From contig OU015568.1 in NCBI GenBank assembly GCA_907165135.1, positions 14,953,208-15,017,207 on the forward strand: 64,000 nt of DNA, in the 5' to 3' direction. This document shows positions 20,330-31,658 of the stretch, in pieces. The stretch's first letter is position 1. Every line of letters starts with the position of its first letter. The stretch is from Oikopleura dioica. Lineage: Eukaryota; Chordata; Appendicularia; Copelata; Oikopleuridae. The notes below the pieces were generated by a model that was not told where the DNA came from, ran no database searches, and worked only from the letters and a program-made list of their open reading frames with translations. The position numbers were made by a program, and so were the translations under genes.

Positions 20330-23300
20330 TTATTTGTACAATCGACCCTTGGCACCCTTTCGGAAAGCGTCGTTCATGAACTTGTCCTGCTCGATCTTGT
20401 GAACCTGAAACGCAAAATAGCTTTTGCAAATTTGGCTGAAATCTTACTTGTTTGGAACCAGCAGCGGCGGAGGCGGCGGAGTCTCGGCCAGCGTAGTGGA
20501 CTCGGCGGGACCAGTTGGATGCAGTTCGCAGTCTAGGCTTGCAGAAGTCGTAGAAACCCATGTTCTTGTGCTCTTCCTGGACCCAGTAGACTTCAGCGTT
20601 CTTGTATTTCTCGAGCTCGGGAATGACGAGATCGTATGGGAATGGAGCGACCTATTAGAACAAGTAGCTATTGATTTATCAAAGCTAGAAATACCTGTTC
20701 AACTCGAGCAATAGCGATGTCGTTTTCGAAGCCTCGGGCAGCTCGCTCCTTGACGAGATCGTAGTAGACCTTTCCAGAGCAGAACATCAGTCGCTTGACG
20801 TTATCTGGGTTCTGAATGGCATTGAGTTAAATTACGAATTAAGGGTATTATTTTACCTTGGAGGCAGCACCTTCTTCACCGATGAGTCGTCTGTACTGTG
20901 TGCCAGGGCCCATTTCTGACCATTCAGATCGAGCTTCTGGAAGTCGAAGAAGAGATTTGGGAGTCATGAGAATGAGCGGCTTTCGGAATGGAAGAGCGAT
21001 CTGTCGTCGATGGACGTGCATGACGTTGGCTAGAATTTTATTGAAGAAAGATTTTATTGGGAAGCTTTACCTGGAGTAGTTGGGTTGCAAATAATCCAGT
21101 TGGCGTCGTAAAGCTGCTTGATGCCGAAGTCAGCTTCCTTCCAGTCGCTGGGGAAAAGATCGGGATCGTCGTTCTGCATTTGCAAGAATCGTTCGATTCG
21201 GCAAGAGGAGTGCTCGGGTCCCATACCTTGTGAAATTGTTTCAAAACGGTTTAAAATGCTATTACTAACCTTCGTAACCGTGAGGAAGCTGCATGGTAAG
21301 ACCACACTGTCGGACCCACTTGGTCTGTCCAGATGAAAGGAACTGATCGATGATGCACTGAGCAGTGTTGGCGAAATCACCGAACTGGGCCTCCCAGATA
21401 ACGTGAGAGTTAGGGTTGACCATTGAGTAGCCGAGCTCGAATCCAAGAACACCGTACTCAGAGAGTGCAGAGTTGCAGACGGTATATTTGCCCTAGTTTA
21501 TCTACTAGAAATGTAGAGTATAGATTGCGGTTTACCTGGTCCTCGGAGAGGTTGGACATCGGAAGGTAGATTCCCTTATCTTTCTTCTGGCAATGAAGAA
21601 CGTGATGTCTATGAGAGAAGGTTCCTCGCTCAACATCTTGGCCAGAGAGTCGGACATGGTTTCCATCCATAAGAAGAGAGCCGTAACCGAAAGACTCGCC
21701 CATTGCCCAGTCAGCAGTCTTAGTGCTGGCAAGGCCGGCTCGTCCCTTCAAGACTCGCTTGAGACCGCCGTGAAGGGTGATATCTGCTGGTGGGACAGAG
21801 ATGGCGTCGGAAATGCGCTGAAGAGTCTCCATTGGAACACCAGTATCGGGAAGCTTCTCGGCAACCCAGGTTCCCTGGTCGTCCTTGAAGAATCCCTTCC
21901 ATGGGGAGTCGAGCCAGTGTCGGAACTCGAGTTTAGTTTCCGTCTTGGCTTTGGCGAGAGCATCTTCGCAGATCTTCTCATACTGAGCGATGAGCTCCTG
22001 AATGTCTCCATCGTCGACGACGCCTTGTTCCTTGAGGGAGTCGCCGTACTTGTCGAGGACGTTCTTGTGCTTCTTGATGGCCTGGTACATTCGTGGCTGG
22101 GTGAACATGGGCTCGTCGATTTCGTTGTGACCGTGTCGTCGGTAACCGATCAAATCAATGACAACGTCGGTATTGAAGGTCTGTCGGAATTCAGCGGCGA
22201 CCTTGGAGACGTAGACAACGGCATCGGGATCGTCAGCGTTGACGTGGAAGATAGGGGCATTGACGACTCGGCCAACGTCGGTACAGTAAGGAGAGGCTCG
22301 GGAGTGTCGAGGATCAGTGGTGAAACCGATCTGGTTGTTGCACACGAGATGGATGGCACCACCGACGGAATAGAAAGGAAGATGGCTCAAGTGAAGAGTC
22401 TCGTAGACGACACCCTGTCCAGCGAAAGCAGCGTCACCGTGGAGAAGCATTGGAATGACAGTTTTACCCTAGTAAGGAATAAGATATTGAATGAGTATTT
22501 TTATAAATTACCTCGTCATCATTTCTGTAGAACTGTTCGGCCTTGCACTTGCCAACAACAATGGGATCGACTGCTTCAAGATGTGATGGGTTGGCACAGA
22601 GCGAGACGTTGATGAGTTCCTTGGAAGCGTGGTTGATAGTTTCGTGGGACATACCTAAACTCAAGTTAGCGGGTTTAATAAGTGCGTTAGAGCTTATTCA
22701 TTGCTATTTCGCAAATTGCAATCATGATCAGGTCAATACGAGCATTAGAGCAGTTCGTGCGTAAGCAGAGCGTAAAATCTTCTTGAACATAAGTCTGCAA
22801 CATATGTCCAAGATGATAAGCGAGCGATAAGCGTGAGAAATGTGCCAAAAAAGGAGATTGATAAGAATGATGATGATCAAGTTCCGGTTGGAAATTGACT
22901 CACCGGGAATGTTCACCGAGTGACAGAAAACACCAAAAATCATGATGCAATTTTAGAACACCCGTCCCAGTAAATCCCTTTCACAACAGCCAGACTAGGT
23001 AGCGTTCTATCTATCTACAGAACTGGTAGTGAAAGGTATCTACAAATACGTCACCAGTTATATCTGGTAAATATTCACCGATCATTTCTGTCATTTACCC
23101 TCTTCAGAGTTTATTTCTTGTTCGACTGATGCTCCTATTTAAATGGAAAAGGTGAATTAAGCGTTTTTTCTCCATGCATGATGATTCGTTAGACGAAGAA
23201 AATATTGGAAGAACTTACCGAGATGATATTTGACGTCGCCAGACTGGCCGACGTCGGTGGGTTCGAGCTTGGGGTCGAATTGGCAGAAGATCTGGTCGAG

Positions 23301-24405
23301 ATCTTTTCGGATAATGTTAGCCAGAACATTGAGACGGCCTCGATGGGGCATTCCCATGACGTACGATCGTCCGCCGAGTTGAGTAAGAGTGTCGATCAAA
23401 GTCTTCATGCAAGGAATGATCATTTCGAGACCTTCAAGACCGAATCGCTTTTCAGAAACCCACTTCTTTGCCAAAAACTCTTCGAATTTCGTCGATCGGA
23501 CGAGTCGCTCAAGAGTGAGCTTCTGTTCTTCTGGAGTGATTCTTCGTGCTTCGGGGTTTTCGAACTTTCGTCGGATCCATTCTTTCTGGTCCTGGCTGGT
23601 GATGTGCATGAATTCGACACCGATGGACCCGCAGTAAGCAGCTTCCAAGCGGTTTTTAATTTCGCTGAGAGGGAGGGAAGTTTCGCCTTCTCTGAAAAGA
23701 AACACTTGAGATATCAATAAAAGGTAATTTGCTTACCGTCCAACGTGACACTTTTCTGGAAGGTTGAAAACTTTATCGTCAGCTCCGGCCAAGATGTCAG
23801 GGACGGTAAGTCGAGCAGCATCTTCGGCTTCAGTGATGGCAAAAGACTTTGGACCCTCGCTGATTCCGAGAGGGTCGAGGTTGGCCTTGAAGTGACCTCT
23901 GACTTGGTAGGCTCGGATGAGGTTTTCAAGGGCGATGTACTGTTCCACATTTTTGCTGATGTCGCCAGAGGATTCGGCGGCGCCTCCGACGGATCCTTCG
24001 ATTTTGTAAACAGCTCCGGTGGTGATGGAAGGGGGCGCCTGTCAGTGGGTTAGATTCTAACCGTTAGAACTTTAGAAATGCAGTAGAATTCAAGGAAGAG
24101 TACAAAAGAAAAGAAAAATATCAACCCATTCCTGATAGGCAGCGCCGAGAGGAGCACCCTTTTGAACCTGTTTGAAGTAAGCGTTCCAGCTTGGGTGAAC
24201 TGAGTTGGGGTCTTCCATCCAGGTCAAGTACATTTCTTCGATGTATCCAGCGCTAGTTCCATTAGCGAAGGACTCGGACTAGAAAAAATCGATCATAAGA
24301 CTGAAAGAAAGTAATCATATGTACCTTTGAAGCGACGGAGGCAGCGACATTTGTATTCGACCGGGTCAACTGCCGTATCACTTTCCCCGCTTTCCCCTTC
24401 ATCAT
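20330..24405 (-). CDS. OGDH: 2-oxoglutarate dehydrogenase E1 component, mitochondrial
   Basis: E1o is the thiamine-diphosphate enzyme of the TCA-cycle 2-oxoglutarate dehydrogenase complex. Twelve exons run from a basic mitochondrial-targeting start ([20 protein letters not shown] at 24403-24405) through [17 protein letters not shown], the [14 protein letters not shown] motif, [24 protein letters not shown], the ThDP region, [17 protein letters not shown] and the C-terminal PRLRTASNW. Exons: 24405-24325, 24278-24127, 24038-23737, 23691-23219, 22654-22512, 22467-21536, 21492-21270, 21226-21071, 21029-20857, 20811-20695, 20651-20448, 20404-20330. All joins keep frame. One intron (22655-23218, 564 bp) is far longer than the rest. 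An AG just before the ATG would suit SL trans-splicing. Confidence 0.95.
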
Positions 24406-25037
24406 TCTAAAAACAATTTTCGTAAATTTCAAATTTCGGCGGAAAATTCTTATGAGAATAGCACATATGTGTCTGTCTGACGCAAGAATTCGTGAGTCAT
24501 TTGCGCTCTCGTAAAACTGGTCTGTTACTATTTGATCGTGAAAATTCTAGTAAACAAACCCGCTGACCCGCTAAATGAAGAATAAGTTGAATTTTATTAA
24601 AAATGCACCGGTGAATTGAACACTCATGAGTGGATACAGAAATATAAGAAACTGCTCATTAGGTTGATTTCTCTAGGGAAAAAAATGATCTTTGAAAAAG
24701 AATTAGTGGCTAGAAAGATACGTAAAGGAACTGGGATCACCCGCAGGTGATAAGGCGCGATTCTTATCAGAACAAGGGATAAGGATGAAAGCAAGACTCA
24801 AACAGTTGAAAATATTAAAAGTAACTTTTATGGTTTCTGGTTAAAATTGGTTATTTCGAGCTACGTATTAGCGTTGATTACCTTTACTTGTCGATAAAAA
24901 AATAGGATGAGCACAAAAAAGAGCGATCAGCCGCTGCGTCCCTTTCTCTGATTGGGCAAAGTGACGCATTCAATCAACAAAAAATCACTGTTGATGTTCT
25001 AGAATCTACGATTACGTTACTAATGCTAGCTTAAAGT
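24406..25037. other. Intergenic interval between OGDH and ALKBH6
   Basis: 632 bp of AT-rich sequence that should contain the OGDH promoter (minus strand) and the ALKBH6 3' UTR. No gene or repeat seen. Confidence 0.5.
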
Positions 25038-25825
25038 TTAGGTGATAGTAAGGTTGAGCGATTTGAGGAATGATTTGGGCAAGGAGCGAGTTGAACGGAC
25101 GTTGCGGAAAGTGAATGAAATTCGCGTTTGTCGGGGGAGAATGAAGTTGTCATTTTCAGGAGGGCAGGAGAGGCAGGAGAAGTTGGAGACGGAAGAGATG
25201 TCGTCGGATAGGTTTTCTTCGATTTCATGGAGCTCGTTGTAGAGACGCCCGTGGAGGATGCTCAGTGCGCCAGGTTCAAGATAAACTAGACGCAATTGAA
25301 TAGCTGCAGAAAATAGCGCCTTTGAAGGGAAAGAAAGAAACAAAAACTTACCAGAATACAGTAGCTCCTTGTTTTGCTTCTTTCTTATATTCAAAATCTG
25401 TCCAGATCCGGTCGAAATCGTCGCGACCACAGAAGAATAAGCCGGTCCATCGGTATGCGCCATGATTCCCTGCCCCGGTAAATATTCGTTGATAAGAACA
25501 TGGTTCATTTCTTCCACTATTTCTATTTGAAACTTCTTTCTTTGACCTTCAAGTTGAAGAAAATCTTCGATTTTCGACTTAACTTTTTGAAGATATTCGG
25601 GAAAGGGCGTTCTGATCATCGGCCTGCCATCGTCAGGAACTGTCCCACCTCAGAAGTGGATTCATGAAGTTGAACTTGATGATGCTCCTGGTTACCGATT
25701 TTTTGAAGCCTTCGGTTTGCCAATTTTGTCCAGCGGCCTTTTGAAGCTTTTTGAAAGAGGTCTTTTTCTTCTTCAGAAGGTAGGAAATTCGGGATGTAGG
25801 AGAAACCTGGCACAGACCACTCCAT
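25038..25825 (-). CDS. ALKBH6: ALKBH6-like 2-oxoglutarate/Fe(II) dioxygenase
   Basis: AlkB-family oxidase. Iron ligands appear as HTDGPAY (HxD) and, near the end, LHGRLYNELHEI (distal His); the 2-oxoglutarate-binding Arg lies in RISFTFRNV. Three exons 25825-25696, 25648-25352 and 25303-25038 keep frame. The first junction gives LQKIGGTVPDDGRP..., the ALKBH6-type stretch leading into LPEYL-like PFPEYLQ. About 230 residues, as in ALKBH6 of other animals. The substrate is not established even for the human protein. The start lies only 30 bp from one arm of the large palindrome, so that arm probably carries the gene's promoter or 5' UTR. Confidence 0.85.
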
Positions 25826-25855
25826 TCTTGAAAGGGATTATTCATAAAGATCATG

Positions 25856-26526
25856 GATAATTTCAAAAAAATTCTTTCAGGCATGAAAATCCTGAAAAAA
25901 CTGCGGGTGTAGGTCAATAGAGCTCGCTGAGACGAGTCGATTGCTACCTCTTGCTCCGAAAAACTCAAAGATTTTCGGCCCCTACGAGTGATAAGAAGGT
26001 CTCTTATCAAAAATTTTGATTCCAGCGCCGTTTTGTTCTAGAATAGCAGGAATCACGTGTGACCCCGGAAAATGATCCTCATGATCGGCTCTATTGACAG
26101 GCGAAGTTTCTGACCTTCATCATTTGTCCCGCCGAGTTTATCAGCAAAAACCGTTTGCGGAAAAATGGGACTGAAAATGGGCCGAAAATTAGGAACGTGC
26201 AGCTACAACAAAATGCATGGAAATTCGGTATTTTTGCTGATAAACTCGGCGGGACAAATGATGAAGGTCAGAAACTTCGCCTGTCAATAGAGCCGATCAT
26301 GAGGATCATTTTCCGGGGTCACACGTGATTCCTGCTATTCTAGAACAAAAACGGCGCTGGAATCAAAATTTTTGATAAGAGACCTTCTTATCACTCGTAG
26401 GGGCCGAAAATCTTTGAGTTTTTCGGAGCAAGAGGTAGCAATCGACTCGTCTCAGCGAGCTCTATTGACCTACACCCGCAGTTTTTTCAGGATTTTCATG
26501 CCTGAAAGAATTTTTTTGAAATTATC
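25856..26526. repeat. Near-perfect 295-bp inverted repeat (foldback/palindrome)
   Basis: Left arm 25856-26150 and right arm 26231-26526 are reverse complements, differing by one base-length change in a T-run, with an 80-bp spacer (26151-26230). No target-site duplication is visible at the outer ends. The arms contain no transposase and resemble no gene. This could be a young foldback element, a palindromic local duplication of the ALKBH6 upstream region, or an assembly artefact. Confidence 0.9.
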
Positions 26527-27289
26527 TTGATAAGCTTCCTGTTATTCCTGAACTGTAACAGCTTGGAAATACAACACTTTCTCTCTTTCAAAATCAAAAT
26601 TATAATCAATTGTACCCTCTTATTTTACCAAAAACCAAGTAAGTCCGCTGATTATTACGTAACTATTCTTCATCCCTTCGAATCTTCCCGAAATCTACAG
26701 TAAAATACTGACAACAAAGTTCTCTTTCCAAACTTTTCTCTGAACAATTGTCTATTTATCTCTCACAAAATCTAGTGACGGACATAAAGGGATGACACTG
26801 GGAAGCTCTGGTGGAGGAGGGGTAAAATCAGTTCGTTCCTCAAAAGAAGCTTGGGCTAGGAGACAGCGATTGGTGCCCAGCACCCGGACCAATGGCGCTC
26901 CATTTTTCCGGGTCGCTAAATTTTCTTTTCATAAAAAATGAAAGAAAGAAGACAATCAATGATTTACCTTTGCTAACCTTTTTTCCCGGTTACTGGGTCA
27001 ACGAGCTTTTCCGCCCCTCCCACATTTTTATCAAAAAATTGAGAGCTAAAATGAAGAAAATATCAAAATAGAGATATAAATTTAAGAAGCTATTAATTAT
27101 AAAATGATACTAATTCACCTGTTAGCTTTAACAGGTTACTGACTTTGCAATGAGTGTGTACCAGTAAATATTGATTTGATCTGATTATTTGACCTGAGAT
27201 TATTGACTTACTGTACTGTAAAATTCGCGTTTCTGCCCGTCCCGATTCTCCAATTTCTAAATTTTCCTATTTTTTATTCAGAGAAAAGA
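26527..27289. other. Intergenic interval upstream of the ADP/ATP carrier
   Basis: AT-rich with one GC-richer patch (26790-26930). No gene seen; presumed promoter region of the carrier gene. Confidence 0.45.
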
Positions 27290-28485
27290 ATGGCAGCGAA
27301 AAAAGAAAAATCTGCAGCGGAAACATTTTTCATCGTAAGTTTTTTTAATGTTTTGGGAATCAACCGCTATTTTCGACTTTAGAACTTGATGCTTGGTGGA
27401 ACCGCTGGAGGTATTTCAAAGACTGTCGTTGCTCCGATTGAGCGAGTCAAGCTCCTCCTCCAGGTCCAGGATGCCTCGCATCAGATGAAGGGCGCTGGTG
27501 TCAAGCCCTACACTGGAATGATGAACTGTTTCTCCCGAGTTTACGCCGTAAGTTCTCAAAAAGTGATGAAGACTTTCCAATCATTCCTCTTTCAGGAACA
27601 AGGATTGGCCTCTTTCTGGCGAGGAAACATGGCAAATGTTATCCGATACTTTCCTACACAGGCCCTCAACTTCGCCTTCAAAGAGCGATACCAGAAGTTC
27701 TTCATCCGACACGACAAGAAAACCGACTTCTGGAAGTTTTTCGCCGGTATGTTGGCCGCTGGTGGTGCCGCCGGTGCTACATCCATGGCTTTCGTTTATC
27801 CCCTCGACTTTGCCAGAACTCGATTGGGCGCTGATGTCGGAAAGGTAACCAAAAATCATGCGGCTCGGGAACTAATGCGTGATTTCAGAGCGCTTCTGAG
27901 CGACAATTCAACGGAATCGGCGACTGTATGAGAAAGATCTACAAGGCGGACGGTATCACCGGTCTCTACCAGGGCTTCACCATCTCCGTTGTCGGAATCA
28001 TCATCTACAGAGCTTGCTTCTTCGGTCTCTACGACACCATCAAGGTACGATTTTTAACAAACCTTTCTCTCTATCTCTTCTTCATAGGCGATGGCCTTCG
28101 ATGATCCCAAGAAATCAAACTTCATCTTCTCTTTCTGCGTTGGTTTCGCTGTCGAAACTCTGGCTGGAATTATTGCTTACCCAATCGATACTGTCAGACG
28201 TCGAATGATGATGCAGTCTGGAGAGGTACTTGCTCTTATCATATGATCAAACAAGAGCCATTTCTCTTGATTCTGACAAAAGAAAATTGTCCTAAATTTT
28301 CTCTAAACATAACTTTTTAGGGCTCTCAACGAATGTACAGCGGTTCTATCGACTGCGCTAGAAAGATCCTCGCCAACGAAGGAGGTGTCCCTGCTTTCTT
28401 CAAGGGCTGCTTCTCGAATATCCTCCGTGGTCTTGGAGGAGCCATCGTTTTGGTCATGTACGACGAGATGAAAAAATACGTCTAA
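27290..28485 (+). CDS. SLC25A4/5/6: ADP/ATP carrier, mitochondrial inner membrane
   Basis: Mitochondrial carrier that exchanges matrix ATP for cytosolic ADP. The three tandem repeats show their signatures: [10 protein letters not shown] in the first, [12 protein letters not shown] in the second and [13 protein letters not shown] in the third, the last containing the RRRMMM sequence diagnostic of ADP/ATP carriers. Six exons are visible: 27290-27334, from 27383, from about 27597, from about 27890, from about 28089 and from about 28321 to the TAA at 28483-28485. About 305 residues, the normal length. The gene has a typical housekeeping layout. Confidence 0.95.
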
Positions 28486-29407
28486 GACGAGCGATTTATC
28501 CGAATCCTTGAATCCTGAAACTGAACTTCATTTACGTATTTGCTCACAACCTTACTCTCCTGAACAATTCCAGAACAAACTGTATTTTAATTCAATTTAT
28601 AATGGACATTAGTTCCTCCTTCTCTGGCGAAATGCAATTATTTGAAAAGAAATTTTTGAAAGCCAAAAACTTACTCCTCCCCCTCTCTCTTTGTACTTTT
28701 CTTTCAAAAAAATACAAAACTGAACAATTGTGAAAAGACGCAACTATCGAAACTTGTTTCATTGTCCATGTGATATCCTGATATTATATCAGTGATATAT
28801 AGTATCGATACTATCAATAGATAGGCCATTAGAAAAAAAAATGAATTAATAAACAAATGCTTTAAATAAATAAGCAAGAAGAATGTGTCTTGGTGTCATT
28901 TTTTGCAGGAAATCTGATCCCGGCAACTTGTATAGAAAACCTGAGCCAGGGTTTTATCTCAAATGAAAAGCCGCGTTCGAAATGGTGATCTTGTGAAGCC
29001 GCTTTGCGGCTTCGTTTTTTAAAAAACCGCATATACCGTATATGATAAACGGCTTCTCATTCATGATATTTCAGACTCTGGCTCAGGTTTTCTCCGTAGG
29101 TTTTCAACATAAAAGGATCAATAATTTTATTCATACGATTAATATGTAATGTTGTTAATGATTCCAGAGGACTTCCGCTCAACATAAAAGAAATCATTTT
29201 CCTTTGATGAATAAACAGAGTACCTGAAGAAAAAAAAACGTTTATAAACGAATTTTTGTTGGAAGAGATGATACTTAGTTGTGATTTAATTTCTTGGGCG
29301 ATTTATCGATTGTTTTATTACAGTAAGTCGATGCGTAAATACCGATACGTAGTTCTTAGATTAGGAAGTCGACAAATGCCCATTTTGGTGAATTTTTTTA
29401 CTCAGAC
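28486..29407. other. Intergenic interval with a small MITE-like repeat
   Basis: AT-rich; a run of ATATC/GATAT palindromes lies at 28780-28825, and a TIR-bounded element at 28934-29093 is listed separately. No gene seen. Confidence 0.5.
28934..29093. mobile_element. 160-bp MITE-like element with 16-bp terminal inverted repeats
   Basis: The ends AGAAAACCTGAGCCAG (28934-28949) and CTGGCTCAGGTTTTCT (29078-29093) are perfect inverted repeats. Inside, a second hairpin (GAAGCCGC/GCGGCTTC) and partial inner symmetry are present. No clear target-site duplication is seen, so the superfamily is undetermined. Confidence 0.55.
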
Positions 29408-30062
29408 ATGAAAAGTGCATCAGAGAAGTTCTTGTACTTTGCATTTGGTTCGAATTTACTCGAGAGCCGAGTAAAGATCAACTCCCCCAGCGCAGAATTC
29501 ATCTGCTACGCGACGCTCAAGAATTACGAGCTTGTCTTTGCTGGCTGGTCTGAAAGATGGCAAGGGGCTTCTGGCACAGTTCAAACTAAACAAAGTCTTC
29601 TGATAAGAAGTGAATAACTCATTGTTGAACTTGAAGTAAGCAACGATCATCGAAAGCCAAGAAAACGATGTGATTGGTTGTGTGTACTCAATTGATAAGG
29701 AAAATCTCGCAGAACTGGATCGTCAAGAAGGAGTTCATCAAAATATTTACGAGCCCTTGGAGATTTCTGCTTTGGGAAGTGATGGAAAGAATTATCTCTG
29801 CAGGACGTATTATAAAAAGGACGTGGCTGAAGGGAGAACGAAACAGGATCCACCAAGCAAGGTTAAAAATGCTGATAGAATATGTGACTCAAGTAATTTT
29901 TAGGCTTACGTGAGTGTGATCATTTCCGGAGCAAAAGAGCACAAATTCCCTGAGCCGTACATTTCCCAATTAGAAACAATCGAACACAACGGAATATTCG
30001 ACATTCCAATGTTGAAAAATATCGAAGAAGGGAGGAAAGAAGATGATGAGCCTGATCAATGA
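29408..30062 (+). CDS. GGCT: Gamma-glutamylcyclotransferase (GGCT-like)
   Basis: GGCT releases 5-oxoproline from gamma-glutamyl peptides in glutathione turnover. The protein opens with the family motif YFAFGSNLL and continues FAGWSERWQG, ATIIESQENDVIGCVYSI, LDRQEGV and VSVIISGAKEHKFPEPYI, matching the order of the GGCT fold. Exons 29408-29573, 29641-29861 and 29904-30062. Joining the first two in frame requires a GC donor (TCTG|GCACAG) and the acceptor AAG at 29638-29640. About 180 residues. The expected catalytic Glu should lie in the ENDVIG/LDRQEG region; I cannot assign it without alignment. Confidence 0.8.
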
Positions 30063-30283
30063 TTACCTTTCTATTTCTGTACAAATTTTTAAAATACTCT
30101 ATAGATTCGAATGCTTTACTGAAATCAATAATAAAATCAAATTTTTCTTCCGAAAGTCATATTTTCTTTCTAAATTTTAGAATGGAAAATTGATTCCTAT
30201 TGATTCGATATTTTACCAAAAGAAAGACGCAAAAAGCGAAATTGAAGATGGCGGATTTTTGACAAAGACAGTATCGCTGTAAT

Positions 30284-31657
30284 ATGGACGGAAATATAAA
30301 ACTGGACACTGACAGTATAAGCATGACTGTTGTTAACATGACGGATCATGACAAAGAGCGTCTGGCGAAGGAAAACCACTCCGATATCGAAAGACGGCGG
30401 AGGAACAAAATGACGCAGTTTATAAACGAGTTGGCAGAACTCATCCCTGCTTGCAACAGTCAGGTACTCAGCGTTAATTTTTTCTTTCTCAAGTCAATTT
30501 TTGTAGCCAACGCAAACGAAGCCCGACAAATTGTCGATTCTTAAATGGGCGGCCGACCATGCCGAGCAACTTCCAGGCGCTTTCAACCGCGCTTATCCCT
30601 ATCTAGTCACGCTGGAAATGTTCGATCACATCATGTACACGGCCACGAGAGGATGCTTTTTACTTCTCGGGAAGTTTGATCTTGAAATTATCAATCACAG
30701 CGAAACAGCGGTCGAAATCTTCGGAAAAAGCAACATGACGCAAATGAAATTCTTGGATTTCGTGCATGAAAAGGACAAAGAAATCGTCAGAAATTTGGTT
30801 AGTTAATCGGAAAAATGCTTTTATTTACGATGATTGAAGCTCTGCGCGACGATCAATTTCGACCAGAATATGCTGGATATGAAGAGTTTCACTGTTAGAA
30901 CGACTTCGGCGCAGCTTCCAAGGGGGCCACCAATAGAAGGAGTTACAGCTGGCGCGAATAATAATAAAAGAGAGTGCATATGCAGGCTGAAGACTGAAAA
31001 AGCACAGGTAGAAACGCTCATATTTCCTAAGAACGAAACCAAACTTTTGCAGTTCTTAAACGCGTCGAACAGCCCTAGCTCCGCAGATGGGTATTGCGTC
31101 GCGACCATCACTGCTTCTTTGATTCCGGCAATCGAAGCTGGCCCCTACAATGAAACCTGGGCAGTGCTTATCCGCCAAGAACAACCGATCGAACCTCAAA
31201 CCAGCTCTGGCCTTGTACACGTCAATGGCGGCGCAGTCAATCCTCTTTCAAAGTAACCCTCTTTTCAATTTCAAATTCATCAATTCAACTTTAGATGCAC
31301 GGTGAAGATTGGCCTCGATGGCACGATAGCGTACTGCGACGATTTTATCGTGAAGTTGCTCGATCTCGAGGCCGGCGCGCAGAAAAGGATAATTGGCAAG
31401 AAGTTTTGGGAAGTGTTTTCTGAAAAACTCGGCAGCTCTCAAGCGGAGAACGATTTAAAATGTAAGTCCTAACAATTCGCCAAGATCTATCGCTCATTCT
31501 AGCGTTGATAATGGAAGGCTGCACGCGAGAAAGAGAGGCCAAGATCGTCCTCAACAAAAACGGCCAGGTGCTGATGTGCCTGCGCCCAATCGTGAACCCT
31601 TCCTCGAAGAAAACCGAATTCATCATCGCCAGTCTCAAACAAGTTCCACACTCCTGA
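30284..31657 (+). CDS. ARNT: Short ARNT-like bHLH-PAS transcription factor
   Basis: Class II bHLH-PAS partner. The basic helix-loop-helix is clear ([15 protein letters not shown], then [10 protein letters not shown]), and the second helix after a 45-bp intron reads [14 protein letters not shown], closer to ARNT than to BMAL. Reduced PAS-A ([26 protein letters not shown]) and a PAS-linker motif (RECICRLK, compare RRSFICRM) follow, then a PAS-B-like part ([19 protein letters not shown]). Six exons, about 350 residues, roughly half the vertebrate length: the C-terminal activation region is missing and the PAS domains are compact. The stop codon falls inside the target-site duplication of a hAT MITE, which now supplies the 3' flank. 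Confidence 0.75.
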
Positions 31658-31658
31658 C
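31651..31658 (+). repeat. Left copy of 8-bp target-site duplication
   Basis: CTCCTGAC abuts the left end of the hAT-type MITE and is repeated at 32525-32532 after its right end. The copy contains the TGA stop of the ARNT-like gene. Confidence 0.9.

Noticed and set aside
21593-22612. 339-codon open frame on the plus strand
   Set aside because: It runs antisense to the large OGDH exon 6 and crosses its splice sites; it is a shadow of the coding strand's codon bias.
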